This document shows, in pieces, positions 50,441-63,300 of a DNA stretch of 64,000 bases. The stretch spans positions 620,001 to 684,000 of the forward strand of contig JBAMDO010000569.1 in assembly GCA_037074765.1 (NCBI GenBank), given 5' to 3'. The position numbers were made by a program, and so were the translations under genes. This stretch comes from Mansonella perstans (taxonomy: Eukaryota; Nematoda; Chromadorea; Rhabditida; Onchocercidae). The notes beneath the pieces were generated by a model, which did not search any database, was not told the origin of the DNA, and was given only the letters and a program-made list of their open reading frames with translations. The number at the start of each line of letters is the position of its first letter. The first letter of the stretch is position 1.

Positions 50441-52059
50441 ATGGCCGAAATTCATCTCCCAGGCGATATCATTTCTTTGACAGTTCCTGGTGAAAAAAAA
50501 ACAGAAGTTAGTTTTTTTCTTTAAAAGTTTAAAACGTCTCAATAAAGTATGTTTTTTTGTCTTGTTTGATAGCGTATTGTATGTTTTATTTATTCGATAC
50601 ATTTATCGGTGTGTCTTGATTGGTCCTTGTTAATGCTACAAACTTATGTTAGGTAATTGGTTGTGGTCTAGAACGAGTGATAAATGAATCTGATCAACTG
50701 CTAGTTGTACAACCAGGAATACGGCGTATATCGCATGGCAAACAATGGATGGCAGTTCATTCACGAAGGTTTGTCACATTGGATTTGAACTGTGAAAATT
50801 AAAAAATGGATGAATTTCTTTCTTTTTTGTAATTTCAAATTGGCTTGAGGCTGAAAGAGATAAAATAAATAGAAAAATTTAATTATTTGAAGAAGGAATT
50901 TTCTTTTCAGATATATACCACAAAAGGGTGATCATATAATTGGAATTGTTACTTCTGCGCATGGTGAAACATTTAAAATTGATATCGGTTCTGCTGATTT
51001 TGCTTTTATCAGTTATCTCTCTTTTGAAGGTTTAACTTCACTTATTTAAACTTTATTATTTAGCACGGCAATTTTTTATTGAATAATTACTATTTATTGG
51101 ATTATATTTAGCACGGCAATTTTTTATTGAATAATTACTATTTATTGGATATTTGTTAAATTAATTTTAAGAAGATCTTTAAATAGAGAAGTTAAAATAC
51201 AGGTTATGTTATGATTCATTGAGAAATTATTAACGTAATGATTGACTCATCATTAAATAATCTTAACTATTTAATGAGAATCATTTGTGGGAAACGTAAG
51301 CAAAAGTTCCCTAATTTTTCTTCAAAATGCTACTGATTTACTTTTTCAAGTTCATTTCCACTTTCATTATGCGATGTAGATTTTGTTTCATTTTTTAATT
51401 TTTAGGTGCTACCAGACGTAATCGTCCAAACTTGAAAGTTGGTGATTTAATTTATGCGTCTGTTACTTCTGCAACCAAACATCTTGAACCAGAGGTACGT
51501 TCTGTCACGTTCTGTTACCGATTCCTGTAACTTACTTTTTCGTTTGACTGCATGTTTACTATTGTTTTAGATATAAAAAAAGTTTGATGGGGAATTGAAA
51601 ATTAGTAAAAACGATATAATAGGAAAAAGAGAAATAGGAGGTATTGTAATGACCGTAAAGATCTTTTTAATGAAATGTCAAAGTTCAGTTTAAAAATTCA
51701 ATAATTTCCAGCTTACATGTGTTGATGGTGAAGGTCGAGCACGCGGTATGGGTTCATTACCATCCGGTGGTTTTCTGTTTAAAACAAGCCTAAATCTTGT
51801 ACGCCGGATCCTTTCACCAACTTCAAGGCTGTTATCACTGATTGGTAAAGATATAAAATTCGAAATAACAAGTGGTATTAACGGACGAATTTGGATCAAA
51901 GGCATAAGTGTTGTGGAAATTATAGCCGTTTATCGAATTATTAAGGATTCGGAGTTTATCCCAGAACCTGATATTCCAGCTTTTGTAGACAAGCAGATAA
52001 GTCGCTTATATGGCTTTCCAGTGACTGATGATGTCAGTAATGATAACCGAATGTCATAA
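50441..52059 (+). CDS. exos-3: Exosome complex component RRP40
   Basis: Five exons: 50441-50506, 50653-50768, 50911-51029, 51406-51494 and 51712-52059. Phases agree and give 245 residues. It starts [17 protein letters not shown]. The S1 domain follows ([52 protein letters not shown]) and then the KH-type domain ([13 protein letters not shown]). RRP40 is one of the three cap subunits of the RNA exosome, which feeds RNA to the nuclease core in nucleus and cytoplasm. The family KH signature GxNG is present as GING. The start lies 314 nt after the TONSL stop on the same strand, compatible with an operon. Confidence 0.95.
51059..51156 (+). repeat. 48-nt tandem duplication in exos-3 intron 3
   Basis: TTTAGCACGGCAATTTTTTA and the following 28 nt are repeated back to back, essentially identical, indicating a recent duplication inside the intron. 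Confidence 0.9.
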
Positions 52060-52799
52060 TGCGTTGAATGTGGGATGAGTGCATGCGGAGATCATAAATG
52101 TCAAATGACGGATTTGACTGATATATGTGTTATTTGATTTATTTGCTCCAGATGCTCTATGCGTTGTGAACTTTGCTGAATCAGTTTTGTAGATTTTGTT
52201 ATTCAAATTAGTTGATTCACTTCCAAGCTTATTGATCACTTAATGCAGCTAAGCTTCTTAATTTAAAAAAAAAAAAAGAAAATTGTTAATGCAATATTTG
52301 ATTTATGCATTATATTCGAAGTTCCATATTCTAATTTAATTAGTTGTTGTTTGAAATTACGTTTTTTTTGCTATTTTTGTTGCTTTTGCTGTTTTTATTG
52401 ATTTTAAATCGGTGACCTATAAATGGAATTCAGTCAAGTTTATTTAGTCATTCGAAAGCATTTGAATTTAGTTATTTTTCGAATTATTCAATGTCATCAT
52501 AAAGACTTCCGATTATTAATTTGGTAATAAACAATGTATTGTGAAGTATTCAGTCTCGTTTTTTATTTCTATAAGCTGGACAACACTTCGGGTTATTTCC
52601 TTAATATCCACGGATAAGAGCTGGTTTTTTTTTTTTTTTTTTTTTCATAATTAGCTATTTTCGATGCAGCTAAATAATGTTAAAAAAGATTGAAATACAG
52701 TTTTATCGGAAGTAAAATTTAGCGATTATAAGCAGCTAAAGAGAAAGCAAAATCTGTAACATTTGAAGGAATTACGGACTGGAAAAAGAAAGTTGCAAA
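52060..52799. other. Intergenic, 0.74 kb
   Basis: Between exos-3 and hsb-1 on the same strand. AT-rich, with A and T runs (T18 near 52627). No coding piece was seen. Confidence 0.6.
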
Positions 52800-53411
52800 A
52801 TGGAAAGCGCACAACAAACAAATATGGAAACAAGTAATGATGAGGCGTTAGGAAAAGATGACGAAAATGATCCCACGGTTTTACCGGAGGCAAAATCTGG
52901 CGATCAAAGCTTACAGGAGTTGACTACGCTGGTTTTTTTTTCTCTTTTTACAAAAAGGAAAAAGCTTTACTTTTGGAAGGGATCGGGATATAAAAATTGT
53001 CACGATCTCAATCAATCTCGTTTTTTGTTTCGCTAAATTGAATGCAATTTTTTTTCACTCTAATGATAAGTGAAGCATGTGAGGAAGAAGTTGTTTATTA
53101 TAAAAGTAATAAATAAGATATATAGCTGAAGTACTACGCCTAAAATCAATAACATTTGAAATAATATAGCCTTTTTTGTTCCTGAGATTTCTTGAGACAA
53201 TCTGATATCTCAGGATTTGTAAATTTCAGAGAAAGGAAAGAAAGAATATAAATTTCAGATTCAGGGTGTATTGCAACAAACGCAGGATCGTTTTCAGCGT
53301 ATGTCTGATCAAATTATTGGACGAATAGATGATATGACAAAACGTATCGATGAATTAGAAAAGAACATAACTGATCTAATGACACAAGCTGGAGTTGAAC
53401 CGGAACCGTAA
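52800..53411 (+). CDS. hsb-1: Heat shock factor-binding protein 1
   Basis: Two exons, 52800-52931 and 53259-53411, phase 0, 94 residues. The acidic N-terminus ([20 protein letters not shown]) is followed by the conserved coiled coil [36 protein letters not shown] and [13 protein letters not shown] then TAA. This small trimeric coiled-coil protein binds the HSF-1 trimerisation region and dampens the heat-shock response. In C. elegans HSB-1 also limits lifespan. The first donor is GTTTTT, weaker than usual, but the frame fits the family without a gap. Confidence 0.95.
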
Positions 53412-54674
53412 TGAACTGCTTATGGTTAGAATGTTGGTTTATTTCCTGTTAAAATTTCGCGTGATATTTGTTTTTGTGAATAATGACAAGAAACTTGAAA
53501 TTACTCGAAAATGTCACAAAATGATTTAAGAAGGAGCGTAGTTTGAATAGTTTGGCTGAATAAGCCATTCTATAATCGCGTAATTTCGAACTAGTAATTT
53601 TTTGAGAGTAAGAAGCTATCATAATTATTATATTCTAGCAAACATCGAGATGATGAGTTTGTTGTGATAGTTTAGTACATGAAATTATCATAATTTTATT
53701 CACTATTTTTCTTCGGTTTTTTTTTTTTTAGTTTCGAGCTATTAATCAACTCTTATTTAATAGGTTGATTTGATATGATATCCTAGCGATTGGAATATAA
53801 TTGTCTGGGATTTCAATAATGCACGAGATAGGCGGCATTTCTTATTCATTTAATATATTTTATGCTTTTTGCAGGTATTACTCTCAATTACTATGAGTTT
53901 GGTTAACTCTGCTGGTTTTCGAGAATAGTGAAGATTATTGATTGAACAATTAACAGCATGATTTCTCTTATTCTTTTTGATCTTTCTTCATTCTTTTTCA
54001 CACTTTTAAGGTGTTGTTACTTTATAAGGAATTATTGATTACCATCCGTGATCAACATTTGAGGTATTTGTAGGTATTGAATATTAAAAATTTTTCAGAA
54101 GCTGAATTATTTGTAAATGTTACTTTCACAATGCTTCATTCTGTGGTAATCGTCATCAAATCTTTTTTCTTGATCGGAACCTTAGCTTTTTTGTTTTAAA
54201 TAAATAAAAAATAATAAATTCTGTTAATTAAAAAATGAGCTTTAAAAAACTTCCAATGTAACAACCTTTGTATGTTTTCTATCTGTCTTTTTGTAGAAAA
54301 CAGGTAGAAAAACGTGTTTTTGCTATTGCGGAGCATATCTTAATTTTAATAGATCACCGGTTGAACTACAGACTTACAGTTTCAATTTACAAACTGGAAT
54401 TGTGTATTATGCTTGTGCTGTTGTAATTTTTTTTCTTTACTGCTATTTTATTTATGCAGTTTTCAAAGCTTCCTTTATTTTAATTCTAGAATTTCCAGGA
54501 AAAATTTCATTATATTTTATAGCAATGCTGATTGATAACCGTGTGATTTTCTTGCATTTTCAACAGTTTACTCTTTCTTAGCCGTCGTTCTTTTGGATGT
54601 TTGAGGCAATATTTCTCATCTTAATAAATGCTTACAAAAAACTTACATTTCTTTACATCTTATATTAATTTAAG
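53412..54674. other. Intergenic, 1.3 kb
   Basis: No conserved gene. A short acceptor-led frame (TTTTTGCAG at about 53877, reading MSLVNSAGFRE before TAG) and an open stretch near 54290-54420 were noted but have no partners. Confidence 0.5.
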
Positions 54675-55289
54675 CGGATGGTATCCGGAACGAATTATCG
54701 AAATTAAAATAACAAAACGAAATGATGAAATTTTGTAAGTAAAATTAAGATGATGAGAAGGAAATGAGTTAACAAATGGGAGGCCGGAAAAATGTGAGGA
54801 ATGATATGTCACAAAGGGAAATTTAACACGAGATTTTATCCATGGGAAAATTTTTCACAGCAGATAGATTAATCTATAGTAATGCACTTGATTGATGTAA
54901 TCGTGATAACAATCATAAGGATTTACGAATTATGAACTTGTATCCTTTTAAATTTAAACTTAATCTTCCAAATAGATTCATAGGTTACACAAAAATAGCT
55001 TCTGTAGGATAAGTGTAAACAAAATATTTATAGTTTCAATACAAATAATTATGAAAAAATTGCAAGTGAGTCTGCGTCAAACTTGGATGAAACCTTGCAA
55101 ATCTTCATTCGCAAAACCAAACGACGCCAACGACGACGAGCTCTGAGAAAGTATCGCAACGTACTTTATTTAGCTGTAACGATCGGACAAGTCATAATTT
55201 TTGCAGTTAAATTGATTCTTCATTTATATGGGCTTGAATTACAGCATTTCTACATTTCTGTTTTTCTCTTCTTCGAAACATATAGATAA
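54675..55289 (+). CDS. Possible small single-pass membrane protein, 3' part
   Basis: Exon 54675-54734 (GWYPERIIEIKITKRNDEI) ends in phase 2 at a perfect donor (TT/GTAAGT). Exon 55034-55289, after TTTATAG, continues in phase with FNTNNYEKIASESASNLDE. A strongly basic cluster (RKTKRRQRRRALRKYR), a hydrophobic segment (VLYLAVTIGQVIIFAVKLIL) and a stop at 55289 follow. The arrangement suggests a membrane anchor with cytoplasmic positive charges. The start is not found, since the ATG in the first exon is out of frame, so one or more upstream exons are missing. No family is recognised. Confidence 0.35.
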
Positions 55290-55840
55290 TATATAGAATT
55301 TTCGATACGCGTCATATAAGATAGATACGTTGCCGTATGAGATATCACACGTGACAAATCATTGTCATCATTACCTAGTCCGATAATAAATCAATATTCG
55401 TTTTTATCACTAATGTTATCACTATTTTTATATTTTTTTATTTCAACAATTTTTCCAAAACAATAAAATACTTTTAGTTGCTTTGAAATTAATTATTATA
55501 TGTTTTTATAAAATAGTTACTTTTGAAATCACCTAATAAATCTATTATTATCGGAAATTTCTGAATACTTTAGCTAAAAATTGCTTTTTGTACTATTTTT
55601 TATCATTTTTTCTTAATTTTGACAATTTTTCTAATAGTTAAAATAAATTAAGCATAATTGTATACCTCTCTATCATTTCAAATTCTAATTTTTTTTAAAT
55701 TTTACTTTAAATACTTGGTTTTTGTTTTTCCCTTATCTAATTCAATCATTGAAATTCATTTTTTTATCACTAACTCTATCACTGTTTTATGTTTCATCTT
55801 GTTTTGCAGCTTATATTTAAAACTCTGCATACATAGTATA

Positions 55841-55852
55841 GTTTTACAGTTA
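55841..55852 (+). other. Probable spliced-leader acceptor of eak-7
   Basis: GTTTTACAG ends at 55849, three nt before the eak-7 ATG, with no coding exon upstream: the expected position of an SL trans-splice site. Confidence 0.5.
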
Positions 55853-58083
55853 ATGGGTAAAGTTGGAAGTAAAACCAATAATTCTTCTCAAAGCAAGAAG
55901 GACAATATAGACGGTTACGAATTATTGTTTAAAAATCAGTTCTACGAAATAGCTAATGGGGAATCAGTCATTGACAATTCCACCTTTTTTGTAAGCTCTT
56001 CGTTATTTTCATTGTAAAATTTAAAATATAGTGAATATCTTCATGCAACATTAAAAACTTTTTTCAATTTTTAATTTTTCCAGAAATATACCGAGTCAAT
56101 CATATGCCCGCAGTTACAATCATTCATATATGATTCACTAAGCAAACCCGTAAATACTGTAAGTTTCCAGATCTAAAAACAAATAATCAATCGATCAATA
56201 CACTAATTTGCATCATTACATGATAATATACTGATATAATATGCTTGATGAATCAATTGGATAACATGTTATCTACTAATCTTAATGTAACAAAAGATTT
56301 TTAGATTAGCATGAAAAGTTTTGTGCAATTCGCTGAAATGATACTTGGTGATTTCAGTCAACAAGCAGAAATTCTCTTACAATTTAATCAACCATTTAAA
56401 CAGGTCTCATCTTTAATAAATATTAGTAAATTCTACTGTTTATTCATTTTTTTTGGAATTTTGATTAGATGAATATTTCTTCTTTATTTCAGATTATGGA
56501 AGCACTGATTTCCTCTTTTTTCAAATGTGAAAATTTGGATCCAAAAAGTAGTACACTTCTTGTTGATTTTATAATGGAAAGCATTCCATTACAATTGGAT
56601 CCATTCACTTTAAGTAATTTTTTGCAAAAGCAAATTGTCTTACCGACTATAATCAAACATATCGGTGAGCTAATCTTTATCGGATCGCGAAACAGTGCGA
56701 AACTTTTGCAACAGATTAGCGAAAACTGTTTGCTTACTCCTGCTGCACTATGTCTTATATATGCGAATTTACCTCAGCAATTGAGAGATCAGTGGAAGCT
56801 ATTGTTTTCAAGGTTTGATAGCTGTAAATTACAAATTATTTAATACCAGACTTGAAAAAAAATTTTCAACAGTGCCGACCATTTTCTAAATTTCAAGACA
56901 AATTATCTTATATCCCGCTATTTAGTTTCATGATTTAGAGCTAACAAGTGAGACCGCCTAAAGATTAAGACTGTATCTTGACAAATCTGGAATTGACTAC
57001 TCTCCATTGCTCCTGATACGTTTTCCGTAGAGAGTAACATTTGGCCTAGTAACTCATAGAAAAAGGCAGCAATTCTGCCATGAGATGAAGTGACATACTG
57101 CGCGGTACAAACTAGTCGAGGCAAATTTGCTTTATATTTCGAGTTTAAATCTAAAATCCTAACAGGAATTTCTGCAAGAAACAGCCCATATGCATATGAA
57201 TATCTGTTAATTCAAATTTTAGTGAAAAACATGGCGAAAGTTTTATGAAATTAGTGAAAAGTGTGGATCGTGCAGGCCCATGTTTAATTATAATCGAAAC
57301 AACATCAAACTATGTCTTTGGCGCATTTGCTAGCCAAGGTTTTATTTGTGGTCCACGGCATACCGGTGATAATCAATGCTTCCTGTTTGAAGATCGACGA
57401 AAGCTGCACATTTACAGGGCTACGGGTTACAACGAAAATTTTGCATATCTCAACTATGGCCAGGTTTCATTGCCAAATGGAATCGTATGTTTCACTTTAT
57501 ACTTCAAAATTATAAATTACATATCTTGCAATACCTTGAATACTGACAAAGTATCTATAGCAATAATTACATAACTTAGACTTTGCAAATGCAATCTCTA
57601 ATTTTGAACTGAGACCGCTAATTTTAAATAAACCAATACCTTATATACCTTATGTGTAATTTGCTTAGCCTGGCAACTCTAACCAGCAATTACTACAGCT
57701 TTTGATTAACAATTTTATATAGTAACTTAAGAATCCTATCTCAGTCTCACAGGGTCTAAAGTTCATCAAAATCGAAGAAGTAAATTTTCCAGGGTATGGG
57801 TGGATATGAGGAGAACTGGTCTTTCTTTCTACATGAGGATTTCAGCAATGGTAGTTCCATTTCTGGAATTAGTACATTTGAAAAATGTTGGCTGGCTGAC
57901 GAAATGACATTTAAAATGAAAAATGTTGAAGTTTGGCTAATTGGAGGAAAAAACAAAGAAATAACAGATACGGAAATACATGATAAAATGGACCAGCAAC
58001 GTATATTAATGAATAAAAATGAAACACGTTTACTATTTGAATTAAGCGGCAAAAATTTCTATGGTGATTCTTTCAAAGAATAA
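55853..58083 (+). CDS. eak-7: MEAK7/EAK-7 family TLDc-domain protein
   Basis: Six exons: 55853-55990, 56084-56158, 56305-56403, 56493-56812, 57223-57484 and 57793-58083. Phases agree and give 394 residues (human MEAK7 456). The start MGKVGSKTNN is a typical N-myristoylation sequence, as in MEAK7. The C-terminal TLDc domain, about residues 185-394, contains LLFSSEKHGESFMKLV, NYVFGAFASQGF, GDNQCFLFEDRRKLHIY, GYNENFAYLNYGQ, PNGIGMGG and VEVWLIGG. In C. elegans EAK-7 acts at the plasma membrane in parallel to AKT-1 to restrain DAF-16/FoxO and dauer entry. Human MEAK7 is a lysosomal mTOR-associated protein. An AATAAA at 58377 may be its polyA signal, 12 nt before the convergent nuo-2 stop. Confidence 0.93.
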
Positions 58084-58388
58084 AAATTTATGATGTCGTA
58101 AGGAACTCTAAAATATGTACCGAACGTGAAGCTGACGGAGACTTGTTTTTCTTTTTAAAACCAAGAAAAAATTTGAAATTTCAACTCAAAAAAAATCATA
58201 TTTCAACTGTTCCACTTTAAGTGATATTTCTGCTTCCATTCGGAATCTCATTTCCTACTCATTTTTAGTTTTTCTACCTATGTATAAAAGGATCAGATGG
58301 ATAGAGATACTTTCAGTTTTTCGCTTGACAAATCGATGTATGTTTTCTATACAACTTTGTTATGTATACTGTTTACAATAAATTTACA

Positions 58389-60303
58389 TTATTCCTTATC
58401 CTTCTCGGATTTTTCTTTAGGCTCCTCCAAACTGATTTGTTCATAGCGCGACATCATAGATTCGTCGCGGAAGTTAGGCATCGATTCCCATGGAGTTTTC
58501 AAATCAAATTTTCGGAATTCTTGGGCCAGTTCAGTAGGTTCATATACGCAACGACCAAGCTCCGAATCGTATCGCAACTTAAAATCAAATTTAACAATAA
58601 TATATACCACATAATATTAAACGTGAACATAATTCCGTCAATACATTCCATTGGAAGTTTTATAGCTTTTGGGCATTTAAAAATTCAAAAAACACACCTC
58701 AACATAACCAGACAAGGGAAAATCCTTCCTGAAGGGATGTCCTTCAAAACCGTAATCGGTAAGAATACGTCGTAAATCTGGATGATTGCTGAACCAAACC
58801 CCATACATATCGTAAACTTCTCTTTCATACCTGCAGTAAAATTGAAGAAACAAGTTCATATGTCTAAAGTAAATTTAAATTTCAGAACTAACTTACCAGT
58901 TTGCACCTTTGAAAATCGGTGTTATTGAGTCCAACGGTGCAATTTCATCAGTGTATGTACGCACACGAATACGTGCGTTGTAACGTATCGAAAGAAGAGC
59001 ATAAATGACCGGAAATTATTTGTAATAACATTATCCGGTTAGTGAAATATCATGAAAGGGAAAAAATTGAAATCTTATACATGAACAATATCAATATAGT
59101 GTACACATGTAAGATTTCAGCACTTAATATTACAAAATTTATTATTATTTAAAACAATAACATACAGTGTTATTTGCAATTACTAAGAAATATATGCTGT
59201 AAGTTGAACTAATATTATTATTGCATAATTACATAACATTAATTGCTCTGCTTATTAACACAACCAACATCTAAGTCGTTATAGAAAAGCGAGTTGTTAA
59301 AAAAAGGGAGAATTTCCCAGTGTAATAATTAGAATTTAGCAAGCTATTTATTATTTAAGTCTTTAAAGAGAAATTATTAGCTAAGTTTGTGTATGAAAGT
59401 ACCTTTAAAATACATATTAAATAATAATAATAAACCTCGAAACGAAATTTGCGTGAAGGTACATCCATCCCAGTAATAAATACAATATTAGTAAATTGCG
59501 CTGCATGATTGCCTTTTAGAAATGCCATCACTGGTAGAATACCACTTGGATGAATTAGCAATTCTAATTCATCGCCAGCAGCAAACTGCAAAATGAGAAA
59601 CAATTTTAGAGCTGTTGGAAGAATGTATGAATGAAACTGTTTATTAGTTGTTTCATTTATTCATTCGATTAAAATTTCAAATTTGAATGACATCAAAAGT
59701 ATTCTAACGTTCAGTACAACGTATATCTTATTAGTAATAACATTAGCAAACTTGAGAGTTTCTGGAGAACGATTGTAAACGTTTACAATGTGTATTTGCT
59801 AAAGAAAAGATGAATGCGTAACTTAACAGCAGTTGCAAATTTACCAACAACAATATTCATTTCGAAGATGAGAAAGGAAAAGTAAGAATACCTGAACTTT
59901 TTGCACAAATTTTGGCAAACATTCCGCACAGTACCGACCAAATTTAGCTAATTTTTCACGTTTCATATCGTCAATTTCCCAAAATGTCGCTGAAAGTAAC
60001 TTATTAAAGAATAAAAAGCTTGAGAAAAATGAAGAAAATGAAAGTAAAAATATTAAAGTCAAATTAGCAATATTTTCATCTGAACCGAATTTGATTAAAG
60101 AATAGTATAAATTCATCTTTGTTACAGTTTAATTTCAAATTCTAGTTCAGATAAAAAAAAGAAGAAGTCGAAATTTGCATACGTTTCTTTTTGTCTTTTT
60201 CCGTTTTGCCGGAAACATTTGTCGTGCAATTTCGCGTATTCTTACTAATAATTCCCGTAAGCCCGCGTAACGTACGCCAAGTTTGCACTTGGCGATTCAA
60301 CAT
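58389..60303 (-). CDS. nuo-2: NADH:ubiquinone oxidoreductase 30 kDa subunit (NDUFS3)
   Basis: Six minus-strand exons: 60183-60303, 59892-59989, 59436-59585, 58897-59009, 58698-58830 and 58389-58577. They give 267 residues (human precursor 264). The first exon encodes a basic mitochondrial presequence ([20 protein letters not shown]). The core follows with [32 protein letters not shown], the signature [40 protein letters not shown] and [14 protein letters not shown]. The subunit belongs to the Q-module of complex I on the matrix side. Intron 3 has a normal donor, but its 3' end reads TTTCCG before the codon GTC instead of TTTCCAG; no usable AG lies nearby. A likely SL acceptor (TTATCAG) is 13 nt upstream of the ATG. 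Confidence 0.94.
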
Positions 60304-63300
60304 TTGAAATCTAGACCTGATAAGAGAAAAAGTCTGAACATGTAGTAGCACGGAAACTTATTAATCATTCACGTCAATGTTTTTCTCATCTTCTTAATCT
60401 GAGAGGTGGCAAAAGAAGTCTTTTAACATTTAATTTTGGTGATTAATAAGAAACAAATCACACAAAAATCAATGAAAAATACAATGCAAACAATTTTGAT
60501 TATCTGTAAAATCTGACAATTAAAATTTCTAAGCATCAATTAGTTACGTGAACTCACGAGAAATGCCTAATTCGGATTACGTGACTTGAAAAAAAAACTG
60601 CAAAATTGCACGATTAAATTTAAATATTCAAAAAAAGGAAAGTAGTGAAATCAGAACAAAAACTTGCCCAGATCATGAATGAATTTAACATTTACGGAAC
60701 ATTTGACGGATTTTTAGAATTATTTTTCACATAGTGAGAAATACAATAACTTCGAAAGAGAGTATAGGGATGATTGCTGAAAAATACATATATATATAAT
60801 TAGAGATTGTGAATAAAGCAAAAAAGTTTAAGGAATATTCTTGGTTAGAGAAATAAATGGAAAAATATAGTGCAATAAAAATTGAGAATAGGATGTGAAA
60901 GATCGAAAGACCGGGTAATTTTAAATGATAGATGAGTTAGAGATTAAAATAAATAGGAGAAAGTAATTAAAATCATTGAAAACAGTGTATATTCTCGATT
61001 GAAAATGACCTCTCGTAATTTATGACAATTTCAACGACTGAAAATTAAAAATTTTAGCAAAATGTTTTCGCAAAAAAAGAAAACAGAGAATTTAGAGATC
61101 GAAAAAAATAATGCTGTTGTGTAGAGAGATTAAAAGAATGAAGAAATATCAACAGCCAATAATTATAACAGTGATGAAAAGTACTTTTTTGTTTAGCTAT
61201 TGCAAAATTATTACTAATTGTATCATTTCAAAAAATTAATATATTGAAAAATGGAAAAATTTAAAGTACTATAAATTTAAAAATTATCATCTCTCCCTAT
61301 CTCTTTTAGCGTACTCTTTTCATCCTCTCTAATCCTTTTCTTTTTTTCTTTAATCCATCTTTTGTATTCATTTGCTTGCTAGTAATTTCAAATGCTTCAA
61401 TTTTTTATTCATTAATGAAATTTAAAAATTTATGATGTCAATTTGAAGAAAACTTGAATAGATCAGGACGGTTGCAGTTCGTGATTTGAGTTAGAAAATG
61501 TCATTAATACTTGGAATGTGTGGATTGGATTGAGATGCGAGGATTGAACTAGGATGTATGGATTGAGTTGGAATGCATGGATTGAGTTGGGATGCATGGG
61601 TAGAGTTGACGTGTGTACGTTGAGTTGAATTGACCCTTTTTTTTTTTGATTACCAAATTTTGAAACAATTAGATAAGTGAAAAAAAAAAATTAGAAAAAA
61701 ACTTTATTCTGTCTAAATAGTGAAATAAACAGGTGGGAAACATAAATAATAATATTAATTTTATAATTATTTCATAATATCAATTTTTGTAAATTTCATA
61801 AATTTGTGTTCGGATAGATTAGCTAAAAGAAATCAAAATAATTGCCAATTGAGAATGTAAAATAAATATGGAAAAAAAGTTACCAAGAAATGGCTTGCAA
61901 TCATTGAACATTGTTCGAATGATTGTCATTGTCAAAGTGCTATGTGTATTTCTTTTTTTCTTCATAAGACTAATTTAGAAATTATATTTTATGTAACAAT
62001 TTGCGCATTACTCCTGTAATCTTTTCAGTTATCCTAGAAATTAATAATGATAGATTTGAAATGTTATGATACCTACAAATTATGGCAACTGATTTGAGAT
62101 GGCATATGTTGATAGTGGTATCAGTGTAGTTTTCTAAGATTAAAAAAAAACCGGATTTAAACCGGTTCTTTTCATCAATCATTTCACTTATTATCAGATA
62201 TACATGTTATATTCAGCTCATCCTAGTCCTCCGAGCTTCGTTCTTCGCATTGCTGATGATGATAAAATGATTAAAAATTATCATGTATAAATTTGAAAAA
62301 TATTAATTTTAATGAATAATAATTGTGCTAACATAAATTGATAAGTGTTAGTTAACAAAAATTTGTTCAATGATTTCCTAAGCTATATACTGAAGCAATA
62401 TGATGCTTAAAAATAGCACTATTGATGAAGATTTGTGCTAATAAAATTTAGAAATTTCCAAAAGTGATGTTAAAATTAAATAACTATGAGATTTCGAAGT
62501 TTGTTATCATCAAAATTTTTATTTGATAAAATTTTGGGAAATTTCTTTAAAACATAAGATATGTGATATCACATGACTAAACCATAACTTACTGAAAGCA
62601 TCTATGAATATTTATTTAAATCGAAATTTCAAATGATTTTTTTTTTTTGTTAATCCCTTCTTAATCTCATACTCATCATATTTTAATATGATTTTACATT
62701 TTCGCCCATATCAAAGTATCAATATGGCATTTGTCCGATATTAATTAATAACCGATCATAAAGTGGAACGATTTGAAGCATATATCATGTTTCAGTACTT
62801 ATCAGTTATATTCGCGGCAGGTTACCTATTTAATTCTTAATTAAATCTCATCGAAAAACCGGATCCAGCATCTATTGTGTCTGAATTAAAACATATGCTT
62901 TCAGTTACTAACGAGCATTACATGTATAGTTTGCAGGAAATAAACCGGACCTCTTTTCTTAACAATATTTCACTCTATGAAATACCGGTTTTTGATATTT
63001 ATCTCTTCATTCATCTAGTATAAATAATGCTCCAGAAAATTTCCAAACATTTCCATCAATTGTTATTAGCTACAGATTATGGATGCATAATGAATGTTGG
63101 AAATTTTAAATTTCTGTAAAATCTCACACTCGAATTTCTCGAAAATACTTTAATAATCATCTCATATTTTGGCTTTAACCTCCGTGATGATATAGTTAAA
63201 AGCGCCATATAGTTGGTGAAATTTAAATAAAATCCATTTCAACAATTATTTTTTTTTTTTTTAAGTTGACTTCTTTACATTAACTTTGCATCTGATTTGA

